Assembly: GCA_934747765.1 (NCBI GenBank)
Contig: CAKVGZ010000002.1
Coordinates: 73,068-137,067 of the forward strand
Direction of reading: 5' to 3'
Origin: an uncultured Clostridia bacterium
Lineage (GTDB): Bacteria > Bacillota > Clostridia > Christensenellales > UBA1242
DNA: 64,000 nt
The notes beneath the pieces are model-generated. The model worked only from the letters and a program-made list of their open reading frames with translations, made no database searches and was not told the DNA's origin. Numbering within the stretch: the first letter of the stretch is position 1; each line of letters opens with the position of its first letter. Below, in pieces: positions 17,777 through 26,512 of this stretch. A program made the position numbers and the translations under genes.

Positions 17777-18751
17777 ATGAAATTCAATCAATATGAAAAA
17801 ACATTATATAACGATGAAGATGCAGGAAAGGCATATTTGTTAACACTTATTGTTCCAATTTTTTTTGGATTTATTTTAACTGTAATTTTCAATGCAATTG
17901 CAGTTAAATCTGGACTTGTGAATTTTTCGAAAAGTCCCGCATTGTACTGCATATATTTGATTCTTGTTAACGGTTCAATGCTTGCAACTTATTTTTTATA
18001 CAATAAATATTCCAAAACAAATTTTGCAAAAGCAAGTTTGATAAAGTTTAAGTTTGGTTGGAAAAATTTTTTGATGTGCGTTGCTGTTGCGTTCATAACA
18101 CTTTTTGGCTCACTATATCTCATAAATTATCTTTTCGACCTGTTGTCTAAAATTGGCTATAACCCTGATGCTTCTCTTCCTCTCCCACTAACAAATGGCT
18201 GGTGGCTGATTTTGAACCTTGTGGTTCTTGCTTTGATTCCTGCAATTTGCGAAGAACTTTTGTATCGCGGAATTATTATGAATGGGCTCAGAAAATTTGG
18301 TGACGTTGGTGCAATTTTCATTTCTGCTCTTTTCTTTGCTCTTGCTCACGGAAGTGCAATGCAGTTTTTCTATCAATTCATCCTTGGCGTTGTTCTGTCT
18401 GCTGTTGTGATAAAAACAGGTTCAATTGTTGCAAGTGCAGTTGTGCATTTCTTAAACAATGCAATTGTCGTTGTCTATCAATACATTTATGCACACACTG
18501 GGGCAACAGAGCCAGCGTTCACACCTGCCATAATCGCAATTGCTTTTTCTGTTGCAATTGTTGCTGGACTTCTTCTTTGGCTTATTTTTCACTTCACAAA
18601 AGAAAATAACAAAGAAAATTCACAAAATATGGTCTACACCGAAACATACAAAGCGCAACCTCGAACTTTCTCAAGCAGTAAATCAATTTTGTTTTTCGCA
18701 ACAAGCATGATTGTTGCAGTTGCTTTGTGGTGCGTTGGAACTTTTGTTTAA
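17777..18751 (+). CDS. CPBP-family intramembrane metalloprotease (324 aa)
   Basis: Polytopic membrane protein (about eight helices). The three CPBP (Abi) motifs are present: ICEELLYRGII (Glu-Glu-x3-Arg), FALAHGS (His) and VHFLNNA (His/Asn). Members are CAAX-type or peptide-processing proteases. The ATG at 17777 is favoured over an upstream one because TATAAT ends 7 nt before it. It forms a pair with the next CPBP gene. Confidence 0.85.
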   Translation: MKFNQYEKTLYNDEDAGKAYLLTLIVPIFFGFILTVIFNAIAVKSGLVNFSKSPALYCIYLILVNGSMLATYFLYNKYSKTNFAKASLIKFKFGWKNFLMCVAVAFITLFGSLYLINYLFDLLSKIGYNPDASLPLPLTNGWWLILNLVVLALIPAICEELLYRGIIMNGLRKFGDVGAIFISALFFALAHGSAMQFFYQFILGVVLSAVVIKTGSIVASAVVHFLNNAIVVVYQYIYAHTGATEPAFTPAIIAIAFSVAIVAGLLLWLIFHFTKENNKENSQNMVYTETYKAQPRTFSSSKSILFFATSMIVAVALWCVGTFV

Positions 18752-18799
18752 ACTGTGGTATTTTGAAAATTTTATTATATAATAATACAGAGGATAATT

Positions 18800-19918
18800 T
18801 TGAAAAAGACAAAAACTTTTTTTTCAGTCAATTTAATATATTTCATCATCATGGTGCTTTTCGTTGCATTAAGGATATGTTCTTCCATGAATGTTTTTTC
18901 ATTCCTTGGAGAATACGAAGGTTATGTTTCGACTTTTTTAACACAAATTGTTTTAATGGTTGTTCTCCCATTATTTTTGTTTTCAAAGTTCAAAAAACAA
19001 CCAGTTAAACAAATTCTCAGCGATTTTAGCATAAGAAAAATTTCGAGCAAAGGAATTTTGATTTCAATTGGCATTGGATTTGTTGTTTTTATATTGAATA
19101 TTTTCATCAGCACTTTTTTCAGCTATTTCCTTGAACTTTTGGGATATCATAATAACTTTGCTTCATCAGCAACCAGTTCAAGCATAGGCAGTTTCTTTTT
19201 GACACTTCTCACAGTTGCAGTTTTGCCAGCAATTTGCGAAGAATTCACACATCGGGGATTGTTGCTTTCAGAATATAAAAAACTAGGATTGAAAAAAGCA
19301 GTCATTCTCTCTGGGCTTATGTTTGGACTCATTCACCTAAATATCAATCAATTTTTCTATGCGACAATAATTGGAATGGTTTTGGCCGTTGTGACGCTTT
19401 ATAGTCGAAGTATCTTCCCAGCCATGATAATCCATTTCATGAACAATGGTCTGAACGTATATTTCTCTTTTGCAAAAGCAAGAGGAATTTTTGGAGCAAA
19501 TTTTTATGAAAAACTTTTTTCGTTTTTGTTTGGCGGAAGCATGTTCTCAAATATAATAACAACAATTATTTCTTTGACACTTCTGATTTATCTTCTTTGC
19601 CTTCTCATGACTGCCCTCTTGAAAATCAACGTGAAAGACTCCCTTCAGACCTACACCGAAAACATTGCAATTCTTGCCATGCGCCAAGAAATTCTCAGTG
19701 ACATTTCGCCCGAAGAAAAAAATGTGTTTGAGCCCCCTTTGATCAGAACTCAAACGCAATTTGGCGAAAGAATAAGTGTGAAAATTCCTTATGAAGTTTT
19801 GGGATTCTACATGGAACCTCAAATTAAACCTAAAGGGCTTGACAATCTATTTTTCTACTCCTGTTTAATTCTTGGAAGTTTAGTTACACTTTCAACGTTC
19901 ATTTGGGGAATTTTATAA
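18800..19918 (+). CDS. Second CPBP-family intramembrane metalloprotease, TTG start (372 aa)
   Basis: Membrane protein with motifs ICEEFTHRGLL, FGLIHLN and IHFMNNG. The start is TTG with GAGGA 6 nt upstream. A hydrophilic C-terminal stretch of about 80 residues (from about 275) precedes a last helix. Paralogue of the preceding gene by fold and position, but diverged. Ends convergently and overlaps by 6 nt with the sigma-factor gene. Confidence 0.85.
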   Translation: MKKTKTFFSVNLIYFIIMVLFVALRICSSMNVFSFLGEYEGYVSTFLTQIVLMVVLPLFLFSKFKKQPVKQILSDFSIRKISSKGILISIGIGFVVFILNIFISTFFSYFLELLGYHNNFASSATSSSIGSFFLTLLTVAVLPAICEEFTHRGLLLSEYKKLGLKKAVILSGLMFGLIHLNINQFFYATIIGMVLAVVTLYSRSIFPAMIIHFMNNGLNVYFSFAKARGIFGANFYEKLFSFLFGGSMFSNIITTIISLTLLIYLLCLLMTALLKINVKDSLQTYTENIAILAMRQEILSDISPEEKNVFEPPLIRTQTQFGERISVKIPYEVLGFYMEPQIKPKGLDNLFFYSCLILGSLVTLSTFIWGIL

Positions 19919-20518
19919 AGTTTTTAGAAACTTCAATTTGTTTTTTATACGTGTCAAACTGTTTTCAACACTTTTAATGTCCTTGCCAAGAGCAATGGAC
20001 ATTTCTTTATATTTCAAACCTTTTAAGTATAAAGTTAAAACCTTTTTTTCATAATCGCTCAAATTTTTCACAATTTCACTTGTCATTTGAGAAACCTGTT
20101 GTTTTGAAATTAACTCATCGTCTGGAAGTGGAGTTAAAGAAGGAACAACAAACAAAATCACCTCTTCGTCATCATCTTTCATGGGCAGTGTGAATCCACC
20201 TTGATTGTTCAGACCAATGCTCTCATTCAAAGCTTTATTCTTTTCACGATTTGCAAGTTTTATTGCCGATTGAATCTGTCTTGAAATGCACATGGAAGCA
20301 AAAGAGCCAAAGTCACTGTTTTTGTTTGCATCAAAACTTTGGAAAGCACGGAAAAGCCCAATCATCGCTTCTTGTTCAAGATCATCTTGGTCTTGTCCAA
20401 TCAAAAAATATCTTCTTGAAATTTTGCTTGCAAGAGGTTTATATTTTGAAAAAAGTTTTTCAAACGCCGTTTCATCCTTTTCTTTTGCGCGTTGTATAAG
20501 TTCAATATCTTCATTCAT
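19913..20518 (-). CDS. Sigma-70-family RNA polymerase sigma factor, SigH-like (201 aa)
   Basis: Region 2 contains FLIGQDQDDLEQEAMIGLFRAFQSFD, very like the sporulation/transition-state factor SigH. Region 4 is the C-terminal LSDYEKKVLTLYLKGLKYKEMSIAL helix-turn-helix. The start at 20518 is set by a TTGACA-17-TACTAT promoter only 8 nt upstream (20527-20555). It probably directs early sporulation or stationary-phase genes. Confidence 0.85.
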   Translation of the reverse strand: MNEDIELIQRAKEKDETAFEKLFSKYKPLASKISRRYFLIGQDQDDLEQEAMIGLFRAFQSFDANKNSDFGSFASMCISRQIQSAIKLANREKNKALNESIGLNNQGGFTLPMKDDDEEVILFVVPSLTPLPDDELISKQQVSQMTSEIVKNLSDYEKKVLTLYLKGLKYKEMSIALGKDIKSVENSLTRIKNKLKFLKTL

Positions 20519-20526
20519 CTGACTTA

Positions 20527-20555
20527 ATAGTATCATTTAATTGAAAATTTGTCAA
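20527..20555 (-). promoter_or_regulatory. Promoter of the SigH-like gene
   Basis: TTGACA, 17-nt spacer, TACTAT, 8 nt to the ATG. Near-leaderless. It lies back to back with the promoter at 20564-20592 for the HAD gene. Confidence 0.7.
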
Positions 20556-20563
20556 AAAGACTA

Positions 20564-20592
20564 TTGCATTTTTTCCATAATAATTTTATAAT
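20564..20592 (+). promoter_or_regulatory. Promoter of the HAD gene, leaderless
   Basis: TTGCAT, 17-nt spacer, TATAAT, then 6 nt to the ATG at 20599. Confidence 0.75.
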
Positions 20593-20598
20593 GAAAGC

Positions 20599-21390
20599 AT
20601 GGAAAAATTTGCGATAATATACGATTTCGACTACACCCTTTCAACAAAAAATTCATTCGAATTTTCTTTATTTCCAAGTTATGGAATAAAAAGTGACTAC
20701 GAATTTATTAGCGATATTGAAGCAATGCGAAAAGAATGCAATTTCGAAATGATATTGTCTTTTCTCTATGGTCTTGTGCAAATGGCAAAACAACATAATC
20801 GACCAATAACAAAAGAAATATTATTTAATGCTGGCAAAGATATCGAATTTTATCCTGGTGTTATTGAATATTTTGACAAAATTAACGAAATTGGAAGACG
20901 CAACGGATTTGAAATTGAACACTATCTTCTAAGCTCTGGTCTGACCGAAATTATGCAAGGTTCAAAAATTGCATCAAAATTCAGAAAGATATTTGGCAGT
21001 GAATTCCATTATGACGAAAATGGTCTTGTTGATTGGCCTCTAAATTCAATAAATTACACCAACAAAACGCAATTTATTTATCGAATTAACAAAGGAATTC
21101 TTAATAACACAGACGACAAAAAATTGAACGCATTCATGCCAAAGAAAAAAAGAGCAATCAAATATCGCAATATGATATACATTGGTGACGGGCTCACAGA
21201 TGTTCCTTGCATGAAAACAATGATTGCCCGAAATGGTTATACAATTGCCGTCTTCAGCGAGGATTCAAAGAACGCAAAATCTCTTTTAGACCACCGACGT
21301 TGCAATGCAATTGCAGAAGCAGATTATCGCGAAGGTTCGCAATTGTTCAATTTGATAAAAAAACGAATTGAAAATTGTGTAAAAAAATGA
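20599..21390 (+). CDS. HAD-superfamily phosphatase, PSP-like (263 aa)
   Basis: Motif I IYDFDYTLS (nucleophile Asp), motif II LLSSG, motif III Lys in the KKKR region, motif IV YIGDGLTDVPC. This is the phosphoserine-phosphatase-like branch with a helical cap. Predicted cytosolic phosphatase; the substrate is unknown. Confidence 0.85.
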   Translation: MEKFAIIYDFDYTLSTKNSFEFSLFPSYGIKSDYEFISDIEAMRKECNFEMILSFLYGLVQMAKQHNRPITKEILFNAGKDIEFYPGVIEYFDKINEIGRRNGFEIEHYLLSSGLTEIMQGSKIASKFRKIFGSEFHYDENGLVDWPLNSINYTNKTQFIYRINKGILNNTDDKKLNAFMPKKKRAIKYRNMIYIGDGLTDVPCMKTMIARNGYTIAVFSEDSKNAKSLLDHRRCNAIAEADYREGSQLFNLIKKRIENCVKK

Positions 21391-21570
21391 TATTTTTCGA
21401 CTTTTTTTGAAGAATCCACTTGACATTGCCCTAACAAAATGCAATAATCTAAATGAAACATAATTACATATATATTACAGAAACTCAGACAGCATTGCCT
21501 TGCCCAAAATGTTTTGAGTTTTTATTTTTCTCAAAAGATAAATTATGGTGTTTCCATAAAGGAGTTTAAA

Positions 21571-22503
21571 ATGATTTTCAAAAACAAAAAAGTAAATATT
21601 TTCATTTTCTTTACGTTAGCGCTCATTTGCGTTGCCGTTGTTTTGCCAAACATTAATTTGGAAATTGTTAAAAGTCCTGTTGCCGACGCTTCCACAGAAG
21701 ACACTGTTGATAACCCAGGATCATCCGATTCAAACATTTCAGAAAGTTTTGAAGGGATGCCAAAATTAACAAGTCAATTCAGAAACGCTTGGACCGCATA
21801 CAACTATGCTGTGAAAATGAGCGAAACCTACCCTGCATACATGGCATACACACAAAAAATCAACGCAACTGCTTTAAATGCAGTTACTGTTAAAGTTTCT
21901 GTTTCCAGAACAATCATAAACAATCTCAATCAAATATACACAATAAATAATTCAAGAACTGAAATTGATGCTTCTAAAGTTGGAATTGACCTCAGTGGAA
22001 AAGCAAGAAACTATATTGCCTACACACATTTTGATTTTGTTAATGATCGCGTCCAAGGGCGTGGTTACAGCGAAGGCACAATTGAAAATTACAAAAAAAA
22101 TCACAATGGCGTTATGCTCCACACTCTTCCATACATAATCAATTCGGACACTGTGGCAAAAACAAACTTGAAAAATGACCCTAGTGTTGACTACTACACT
22201 GTGACCTTAACGTTAAATTCAAAAGCATGGAAAACATACACAGAAGTCATTAAAACTGAAATTGGAAAAGAATCTGTAACAAGCGGGCCATACATCAGTT
22301 CAATTGATGTTGTCTGCAAAATTGATAAAACTTATGGAACTTTTAAATCAATAACTTCAACCGAAAAATATAAATTGGAATACACTGTCGCTGCAGGGAT
22401 TTCTGCCGAAGTTGAATGCACCGGTGGAATAACACTAACATACAACTACAAAAAAGATTTAACAGACTTAATCAACCAATATCATTCAAAAATTTACAAA
22501 TAA
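21571..22503 (+). CDS. Secreted or membrane-anchored protein, tandem paralogue 1 (310 aa)
   Basis: AAAGGAG sets the ATG at 21571. One N-terminal membrane helix (about 10-28), a low-complexity Asp/Ser/Asn linker (about 40-60), then an extracellular domain beginning GMPKLT. The next gene has the same plan: the helix with LICxAVV, a DN-rich linker, GMPKLT, LPFV/LPYI, NDPxxxYxxLTLT, and KINKTYG/KIDKTYG near the C-terminus. Hence a tandem duplication. No known family recognised. Both are probably on the cell surface. Confidence 0.7.
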   Translation: MIFKNKKVNIFIFFTLALICVAVVLPNINLEIVKSPVADASTEDTVDNPGSSDSNISESFEGMPKLTSQFRNAWTAYNYAVKMSETYPAYMAYTQKINATALNAVTVKVSVSRTIINNLNQIYTINNSRTEIDASKVGIDLSGKARNYIAYTHFDFVNDRVQGRGYSEGTIENYKKNHNGVMLHTLPYIINSDTVAKTNLKNDPSVDYYTVTLTLNSKAWKTYTEVIKTEIGKESVTSGPYISSIDVVCKIDKTYGTFKSITSTEKYKLEYTVAAGISAEVECTGGITLTYNYKKDLTDLINQYHSKIYK

Positions 22504-22516
22504 TTGTCAAATTCGT

Positions 22517-22545
22517 TTGACACTGTGAATAAAATACTGTATAAA
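22517..22545 (+). promoter_or_regulatory. Consensus promoter for tandem paralogue 2
   Basis: TTGACA, 17-nt spacer, TATAAA. The -35 box forms one arm of a TGTCAAA/TTTGACA hairpin just after the previous stop codon. Confidence 0.75.
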
Positions 22546-22589
22546 AAATATAGATATATATTATTACAAACGATAATGCTCGGAGTAAA

Positions 22590-23483
22590 ATGAATTTTAA
22601 TATAAGAAAATATAACATAGTCATTTGTTTTACAATTGTCTTAATTTGTTTGGCAGTTGTATTTTCTTCTGTCGATTTTTCGTCTAAACTGAAAGATCCA
22701 ACAAAAATTGACGCCGACGTTATCAATGCCGATTCAAATAATCAAGACCCTGAAAATAATAATTCAAATTCTGACACCAACAGTTTGGGAATGCCTAAGT
22801 TAACAAACATCAACAATAATATGGCCTATCTGTTAAATGCTCTCGACATACTTGAAAAATATGATTACAAATTAACAACTTCTTCCTCGATTGAAGGTAA
22901 ATCTGGAAATTTTGGAGGAATCCAAAAATTAGACAGTAAAATTTACAAATTAAAAGATGAATCATACATTATTACAGAAGCTAATGGAAGCCAGATTCCG
23001 CTGGGTTATGGAGAAACCTACATCGAATACACAAAACTCACCAATTCAAGCGTTTCCATCAAACGAAAAGGCGGTTCAGTAAAAACTCAAACACTAACAG
23101 ACTATCTTTCTGTTCGTGGCGTAAGACCCGACACCTTGCCTTTTGTTTTGAATTCAAAAACAGTTAAAATTTCTCCAAAAAATGATCCAACAAAAACATA
23201 TCTCGAATTAACTTTAACTCTCACAACAAACGCATACAAAGATTATTCAAAACAGCTGGAAGCAAATGGCGGAGAAGGCTCCAATCCATCGATAGATTCA
23301 ATCACATTAACATTGAAAATTAATAAAACCTATGGATACATCATATCGGCAACTTCCAAAGAAAATTATTCAATTTCGCGAAATGGAATGAAAGCAACAA
23401 CAAATGCAACTGTTGTATATAGCTTTAACTATTTTGGAGATTTTTCTTCAGAAATAGACAAAATTAAAACTCAATTTAATTAA
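22590..23483 (+). CDS. Secreted or membrane-anchored protein, tandem paralogue 2 (297 aa)
   Basis: N-terminal helix (about 10-27), Asn/Asp-rich linker (about 40-65), shared motif GMPKLT near residue 66, then an all-beta-looking domain with NDPTKTYLELTLTL and LKINKTYGYI. Same architecture as the preceding gene, but sequence divergence is large. Own promoter and a shared downstream terminator. Function unknown. Confidence 0.7.
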   Translation: MNFNIRKYNIVICFTIVLICLAVVFSSVDFSSKLKDPTKIDADVINADSNNQDPENNNSNSDTNSLGMPKLTNINNNMAYLLNALDILEKYDYKLTTSSSIEGKSGNFGGIQKLDSKIYKLKDESYIITEANGSQIPLGYGETYIEYTKLTNSSVSIKRKGGSVKTQTLTDYLSVRGVRPDTLPFVLNSKTVKISPKNDPTKTYLELTLTLTTNAYKDYSKQLEANGGEGSNPSIDSITLTLKINKTYGYIISATSKENYSISRNGMKATTNATVVYSFNYFGDFSSEIDKIKTQFN

Positions 23484-23893
23484 ACGCTCATTTTGAGCGT
23501 TTTTATTTTTTCCCACTCCCCTTGCGATATTCCTCCGCAATCAAATTTTTCTTCCAAATTAAAATAGCACTGATTGAAATATCTGTCATTGTGCCAATTT
23601 TCAAACAAAAATTTTTCAGATAAATTCGTTTTTGCAAATTTATTTTCAATTTGTGAAAGTTTTGTGAAAACATCAAATTTGGGTTTAAGTCCGCGTTTTT
23701 CCATTTCTTCTTTAACAAGAGATACATATTTTCTAAAATGTGTAACAGGATAATCCATAACCTTGTCCACAATCAAACTTTTTGGAGAGCCAAACTTACA
23801 AATAAGCCCACAAATGGCACTCAGTTCGCGCCATTGCCCAGTGAGTTGTTTCTTTGGCAAAACTTCAATCAATTTATAATGCCACATTCTCAT
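23480..23893 (-). CDS. Pyr_excise (pyrimidine-dimer glycosylase-like) family protein (137 aa)
   Basis: The N-terminus MRMWHYKLIEVLPKKQLTGQWRE and the following KVMDYPVTHF match the small protein family related to T4 endonuclease V (Pyr_excise). In T4 EndoV the N-terminal Thr and a Glu are catalytic; here the N-terminal segment is of the bacterial type with a Met-Arg start, so glycosylase activity is not certain. Confidence 0.75.
   Translation of the reverse strand: MRMWHYKLIEVLPKKQLTGQWRELSAICGLICKFGSPKSLIVDKVMDYPVTHFRKYVSLVKEEMEKRGLKPKFDVFTKLSQIENKFAKTNLSEKFLFENWHNDRYFNQCYFNLEEKFDCGGISQGEWEKIKTLKMSV
23483..23508. terminator. Bidirectional terminator
   Basis: AAACGCTCA / TGAGCGTTT hairpin and T-run between convergent genes. 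Confidence 0.85.
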
Positions 23894-23910
23894 AACAAAA
23901 TTTTTGACAT

Positions 23911-23942
23911 AAAAAAAGACGTTTAGTCTAAAACGTCTTTAA
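23911..23942 (-). terminator. Terminator after the TM2 gene
   Basis: AAAGACGTTT / AAACGTCTTT hairpin with T-run on the minus strand. Confidence 0.8.
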
Positions 23943-24154
23943 TCTAAAGGATTTAATTTGTATTTTCCAATCAAGGCACAAACCATGTCGTAGATGTTCC
24001 AAATTTCTCCAATAACCAAGAAGTTAAGCAAAAATTTAACAAGTGCAATTTTGTATGAGCCTTTCATATAAATTTTGTCTATCCCAAGCCATCCAAAAAA
24101 TAGACATATTAAGAATAAAATTATTCTTCCTCCAATGTTACTTTGTGAATTCAT
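23939..24154 (-). CDS. TM2-domain small membrane protein (71 aa)
   Basis: Two helices joined by a short loop: ILFLICLFFGWLGIDKIYMK and LLNFLVIGEIWNIYDMVCAL. The pattern G-x-x-GIDKIYxG...K and W-x-x-D is that of TM2 domains. Cell-membrane protein of unknown role. Confidence 0.8.
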   Translation of the reverse strand: MNSQSNIGGRIILFLICLFFGWLGIDKIYMKGSYKIALVKFLLNFLVIGEIWNIYDMVCALIGKYKLNPLD

Positions 24155-24267
24155 AAATCCCCCCTTTTTTGATATTTTATCATTAATTTAAATATATGCA
24201 AAGAAAATTCAAGATTTACAAAATTTTCTAAAAAAATAAATAATATAAAAAATATTGCAAAAAAATG

Positions 24268-24296
24268 TTGACATTCAGCAATTTTTTTGATAATAT
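24268..24296 (+). promoter_or_regulatory. tRNA operon promoter
   Basis: TTGACA, 17-nt spacer, TAATAT, about 12 nt upstream of tRNA-Ala. Confidence 0.85.
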
Positions 24297-24308
24297 ACAA
24301 GAGCACGT

Positions 24309-24385
24309 GGGGGTATAGCTCAGCTGGCTAGAGCACCTGCCCTGCAAGCAGGGGGTCATCGGTTCGAATCCGATTATCTCCACCA
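24309..24385 (+). tRNA. tRNA-Ala (TGC)
   Basis: Full cloverleaf with anticodon TGC in CCTGCAAG, T-arm GGTTCGAATCC and encoded CCA. 77 nt. Confidence 0.97.
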
Positions 24386-24388
24386 CGA

Positions 24389-24465
24389 TGGAATGTAGCT
24401 CAGTCGGTTAGAGCACCACCCTGATAAGGTGGGGGTCGGTGGTTCGAGTCCACTCATTCCAACCA
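24389..24465 (+). tRNA. tRNA-Ile (GAT)
   Basis: Acceptor TGGAATG pairs perfectly with CATTCCA. Anticodon GAT in CCTGATAAGG; CCA is encoded. It follows tRNA-Ala by 3 nt, so both come from one transcript. Its 3' half recurs, decayed, at 24649-24678. Confidence 0.97.
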
Positions 24466-24469
24466 AGAG

Positions 24470-24500
24470 CAAGCGTTTAGCGAAACTAAACGCTTTTTCT
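24470..24500 (+). terminator. tRNA operon terminator
   Basis: AGCGTTTA / TAAACGCT hairpin followed by T-rich sequence. Confidence 0.85.
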
Positions 24501-24615
24501 TTTTTATAAAGAGCGTTGAAAGTGTACTTTCATAAAGCGATTTAGAAAAAAGAAAAGAGTTTGCTTGCAAACTTGCGATTGGTTGGAGAAAGCTACGAGA
24601 ACCACAATCTTGAAA

Positions 24616-24678
24616 GACCCCATTGCTTATATTGAGCGCCAGCGAAATATAAGGTGGGGGTCGGTAGTTCGCTCATTC
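24616..24678 (+). pseudogene. Decayed copy of the tRNA-Ile 3' half within a hairpin-rich spacer
   Basis: 17 nt at 24649-24665 are identical to tRNA-Ile 24424-24440. The match continues with GTTCG and CTCATTC, with six T-loop/stem bases missing. An added hairpin (24626-24633 with 24646-24653, enclosed by GACCCC 24616-24621 with GGGGTC 24657-24662) replaces the anticodon arm. It is not a functional tRNA. The rest of 24501-24868 shows no gene, only small hairpins (GAAAGT/ACTTTC, GTTTGC/GCAAAC). Confidence 0.7.
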
Positions 24679-24868
24679 GGTTCATAAAGCGAATTTAGAC
24701 ATCCACTCCTTCAAGTTTTAGAAGTTCTATCTTTCTTTCTAATCCACCAGCATAGCCTGTTTATAATACACCATTACAAAATAAAATAAATCAGATGAAT
24801 AACTTCACAAGATTTTATATCTCATTTAATTTTTTTACAAGCCATATCTGCCTAGTGTCTTTTTGACT

Positions 24869-26506
24869 TTACTTCAATATATCTATTTCTCCAGTTGCCC
24901 CATTAATTTTTATTTCTTTTGAATCTTTAAGTTTATTTATCATCTCGTCTGAGATGCCAGTGATACATGGAATATTTCTTTCTCTACAGATTAATGCTGC
25001 ATGACACAAAAAGCCGCCAACTTTACATACAACGCCCTTTGAGCGCAACATTAAATCGGTCCACTCTGCCTCTGCCACATAACACACTAGAATTGAATTT
25101 TCTTCAAAAGGATCATCATGAGTAAGCATAAAATTGACTTTGCCCACAATTGTTCCAGCAGAGACGCCCAGTCCTCCGTTTTTTGTTTTATTTTTAGGGA
25201 CAAAAGTTTTGCCAGTGACAGGCCTATATTGCAAGTAGAACAATTTATTATCCCTATAGCACCATTCTATGTCAGCTAAACTTCCTATTTTTTGTTGTGT
25301 TTTCGAAATAGAGTGATATATTTCGCTAATCAATTTATCTTTTATATCAGAACTTGTGTAAATATTTCCCTCTTCATGCCCAGAAACCAATTTTTCGGCG
25401 CAACCATCTACCACTTGTAGAATTCCTCCCGTTTTGCTCTTTCCAAGCCAAACGCCAGATTTTTGAGGCTCAATATATTCCTGAACAACAAGTGCCATTT
25501 CAATATTAGGCTTGGATTCGCGAGTGTACTCGTTTAATCTAGGTGAGTTTTTTGAACAAATAACCATTTCACAATATTTTTCAACATCTTCATAATTAAT
25601 CTTCAAATATGAGTCAAAAATTCCAGCGAAGCAGTTATTGTCACCATCCTCAACATTCGCCGAACTTCTTATTGCGTAGAATTTGTTTTTATCTAAGTGT
25701 TTTTTTATTTCACCGATTTTTGCGCCTACTGGCAAAACATAAGTTTCAGGAACTTGAACTAACAAACTTCTTAAGACAGCCAAGCCAAACGCCTTCCCGC
25801 CAATCAAGGAGCACAAGCTTCGTTCCATACCTCCGAGAATATATTTAGCTAATTCATCAATACTGAAAACACTTTTTTTGCTAATTTGCATCAAAAGCAA
25901 GTTCTCTCTAGGTGTAGAAAAATAATGTTTTTGTGTGGCAAATTTTTGAAATTCTTCACTATCTGCATCATACTGTGCTTTTAAATATGTTTCGTGATAA
26001 ATATGCTGCAAATCTTGCCAATGTTTTAGTAAAAGATATATTTCTTCAACATCACTATAACTACAGTTTTGTTTATTCTTTGCTGCCATCGTTAACATTG
26101 TAGGATTTTCTTTGTCGAGATCAGATAACTGTTTTAAATATGATTCGCCATATTGATTCTTTAATTTCGTTATAATATTTTCACTAAATGTACTATGCTC
26201 TATAACACATTCAGCGAAAACATAGTAGGAATAACTCAAACGCATATAATTCCATTTTTGCTTTATATTCTTTGCTATGTCGCGTTTTGATAAATAAAAT
26301 TCACTTTTACTCCTTAAGAACTCCAAAATTTTATTAACATCTTTTTTAGTTTTCGCAAATTCTAATTTTCTGTACAAAGACATCACGTCGTTATAAAAAC
26401 TTGTTGAAAGACATAACGTAAATAAAATTGTTGATTGCCATTCATCGTCACTAATAAATTTTTTGATTTTTGAGAAATCATTAACAACCTTTTCGAACGT
26501 TTTCAT
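24869..26506 (-). CDS. PEP-synthase/rifampin-phosphotransferase-like enzyme (545 aa)
   Basis: Residues 1 to about 225 are a helical region I do not recognise. About 234-432 is a PPDK_N-type ATP-grasp domain (IGGKAFGLAVL, YAIRSSANVEDG, VVQEYIEP, DIEWCYRDNKLFYLQYRPVTG). About 445-545 is the swivelling phosphohistidine domain with GGFLCHAALICRE (His 502). The PEP/pyruvate TIM barrel of PEP synthase is absent, so it should phosphorylate another acceptor, as rifampin phosphotransferase does, but the acceptor domain would be at the N-terminus rather than in the middle. Leaderless start: TATAAT 6 nt upstream. Codons are TTA/AT-rich, unlike the chromosome around. It is divergent from the ABC-F/radical-SAM genes. 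Confidence 0.8.
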   Translation of the reverse strand: MKTFEKVVNDFSKIKKFISDDEWQSTILFTLCLSTSFYNDVMSLYRKLEFAKTKKDVNKILEFLRSKSEFYLSKRDIAKNIKQKWNYMRLSYSYYVFAECVIEHSTFSENIITKLKNQYGESYLKQLSDLDKENPTMLTMAAKNKQNCSYSDVEEIYLLLKHWQDLQHIYHETYLKAQYDADSEEFQKFATQKHYFSTPRENLLLMQISKKSVFSIDELAKYILGGMERSLCSLIGGKAFGLAVLRSLLVQVPETYVLPVGAKIGEIKKHLDKNKFYAIRSSANVEDGDNNCFAGIFDSYLKINYEDVEKYCEMVICSKNSPRLNEYTRESKPNIEMALVVQEYIEPQKSGVWLGKSKTGGILQVVDGCAEKLVSGHEEGNIYTSSDIKDKLISEIYHSISKTQQKIGSLADIEWCYRDNKLFYLQYRPVTGKTFVPKNKTKNGGLGVSAGTIVGKVNFMLTHDDPFEENSILVCYVAEAEWTDLMLRSKGVVCKVGGFLCHAALICRERNIPCITGISDEMINKLKDSKEIKINGATGEIDILK

Positions 26507-26512
26507 TATTTA

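Noticed and set aside
22504..22523. TGTCAAA/TTTGACA hairpin after paralogue 1 as a terminator
   Set aside because: No T-run follows; the second arm is better explained as the -35 box of the next promoter.
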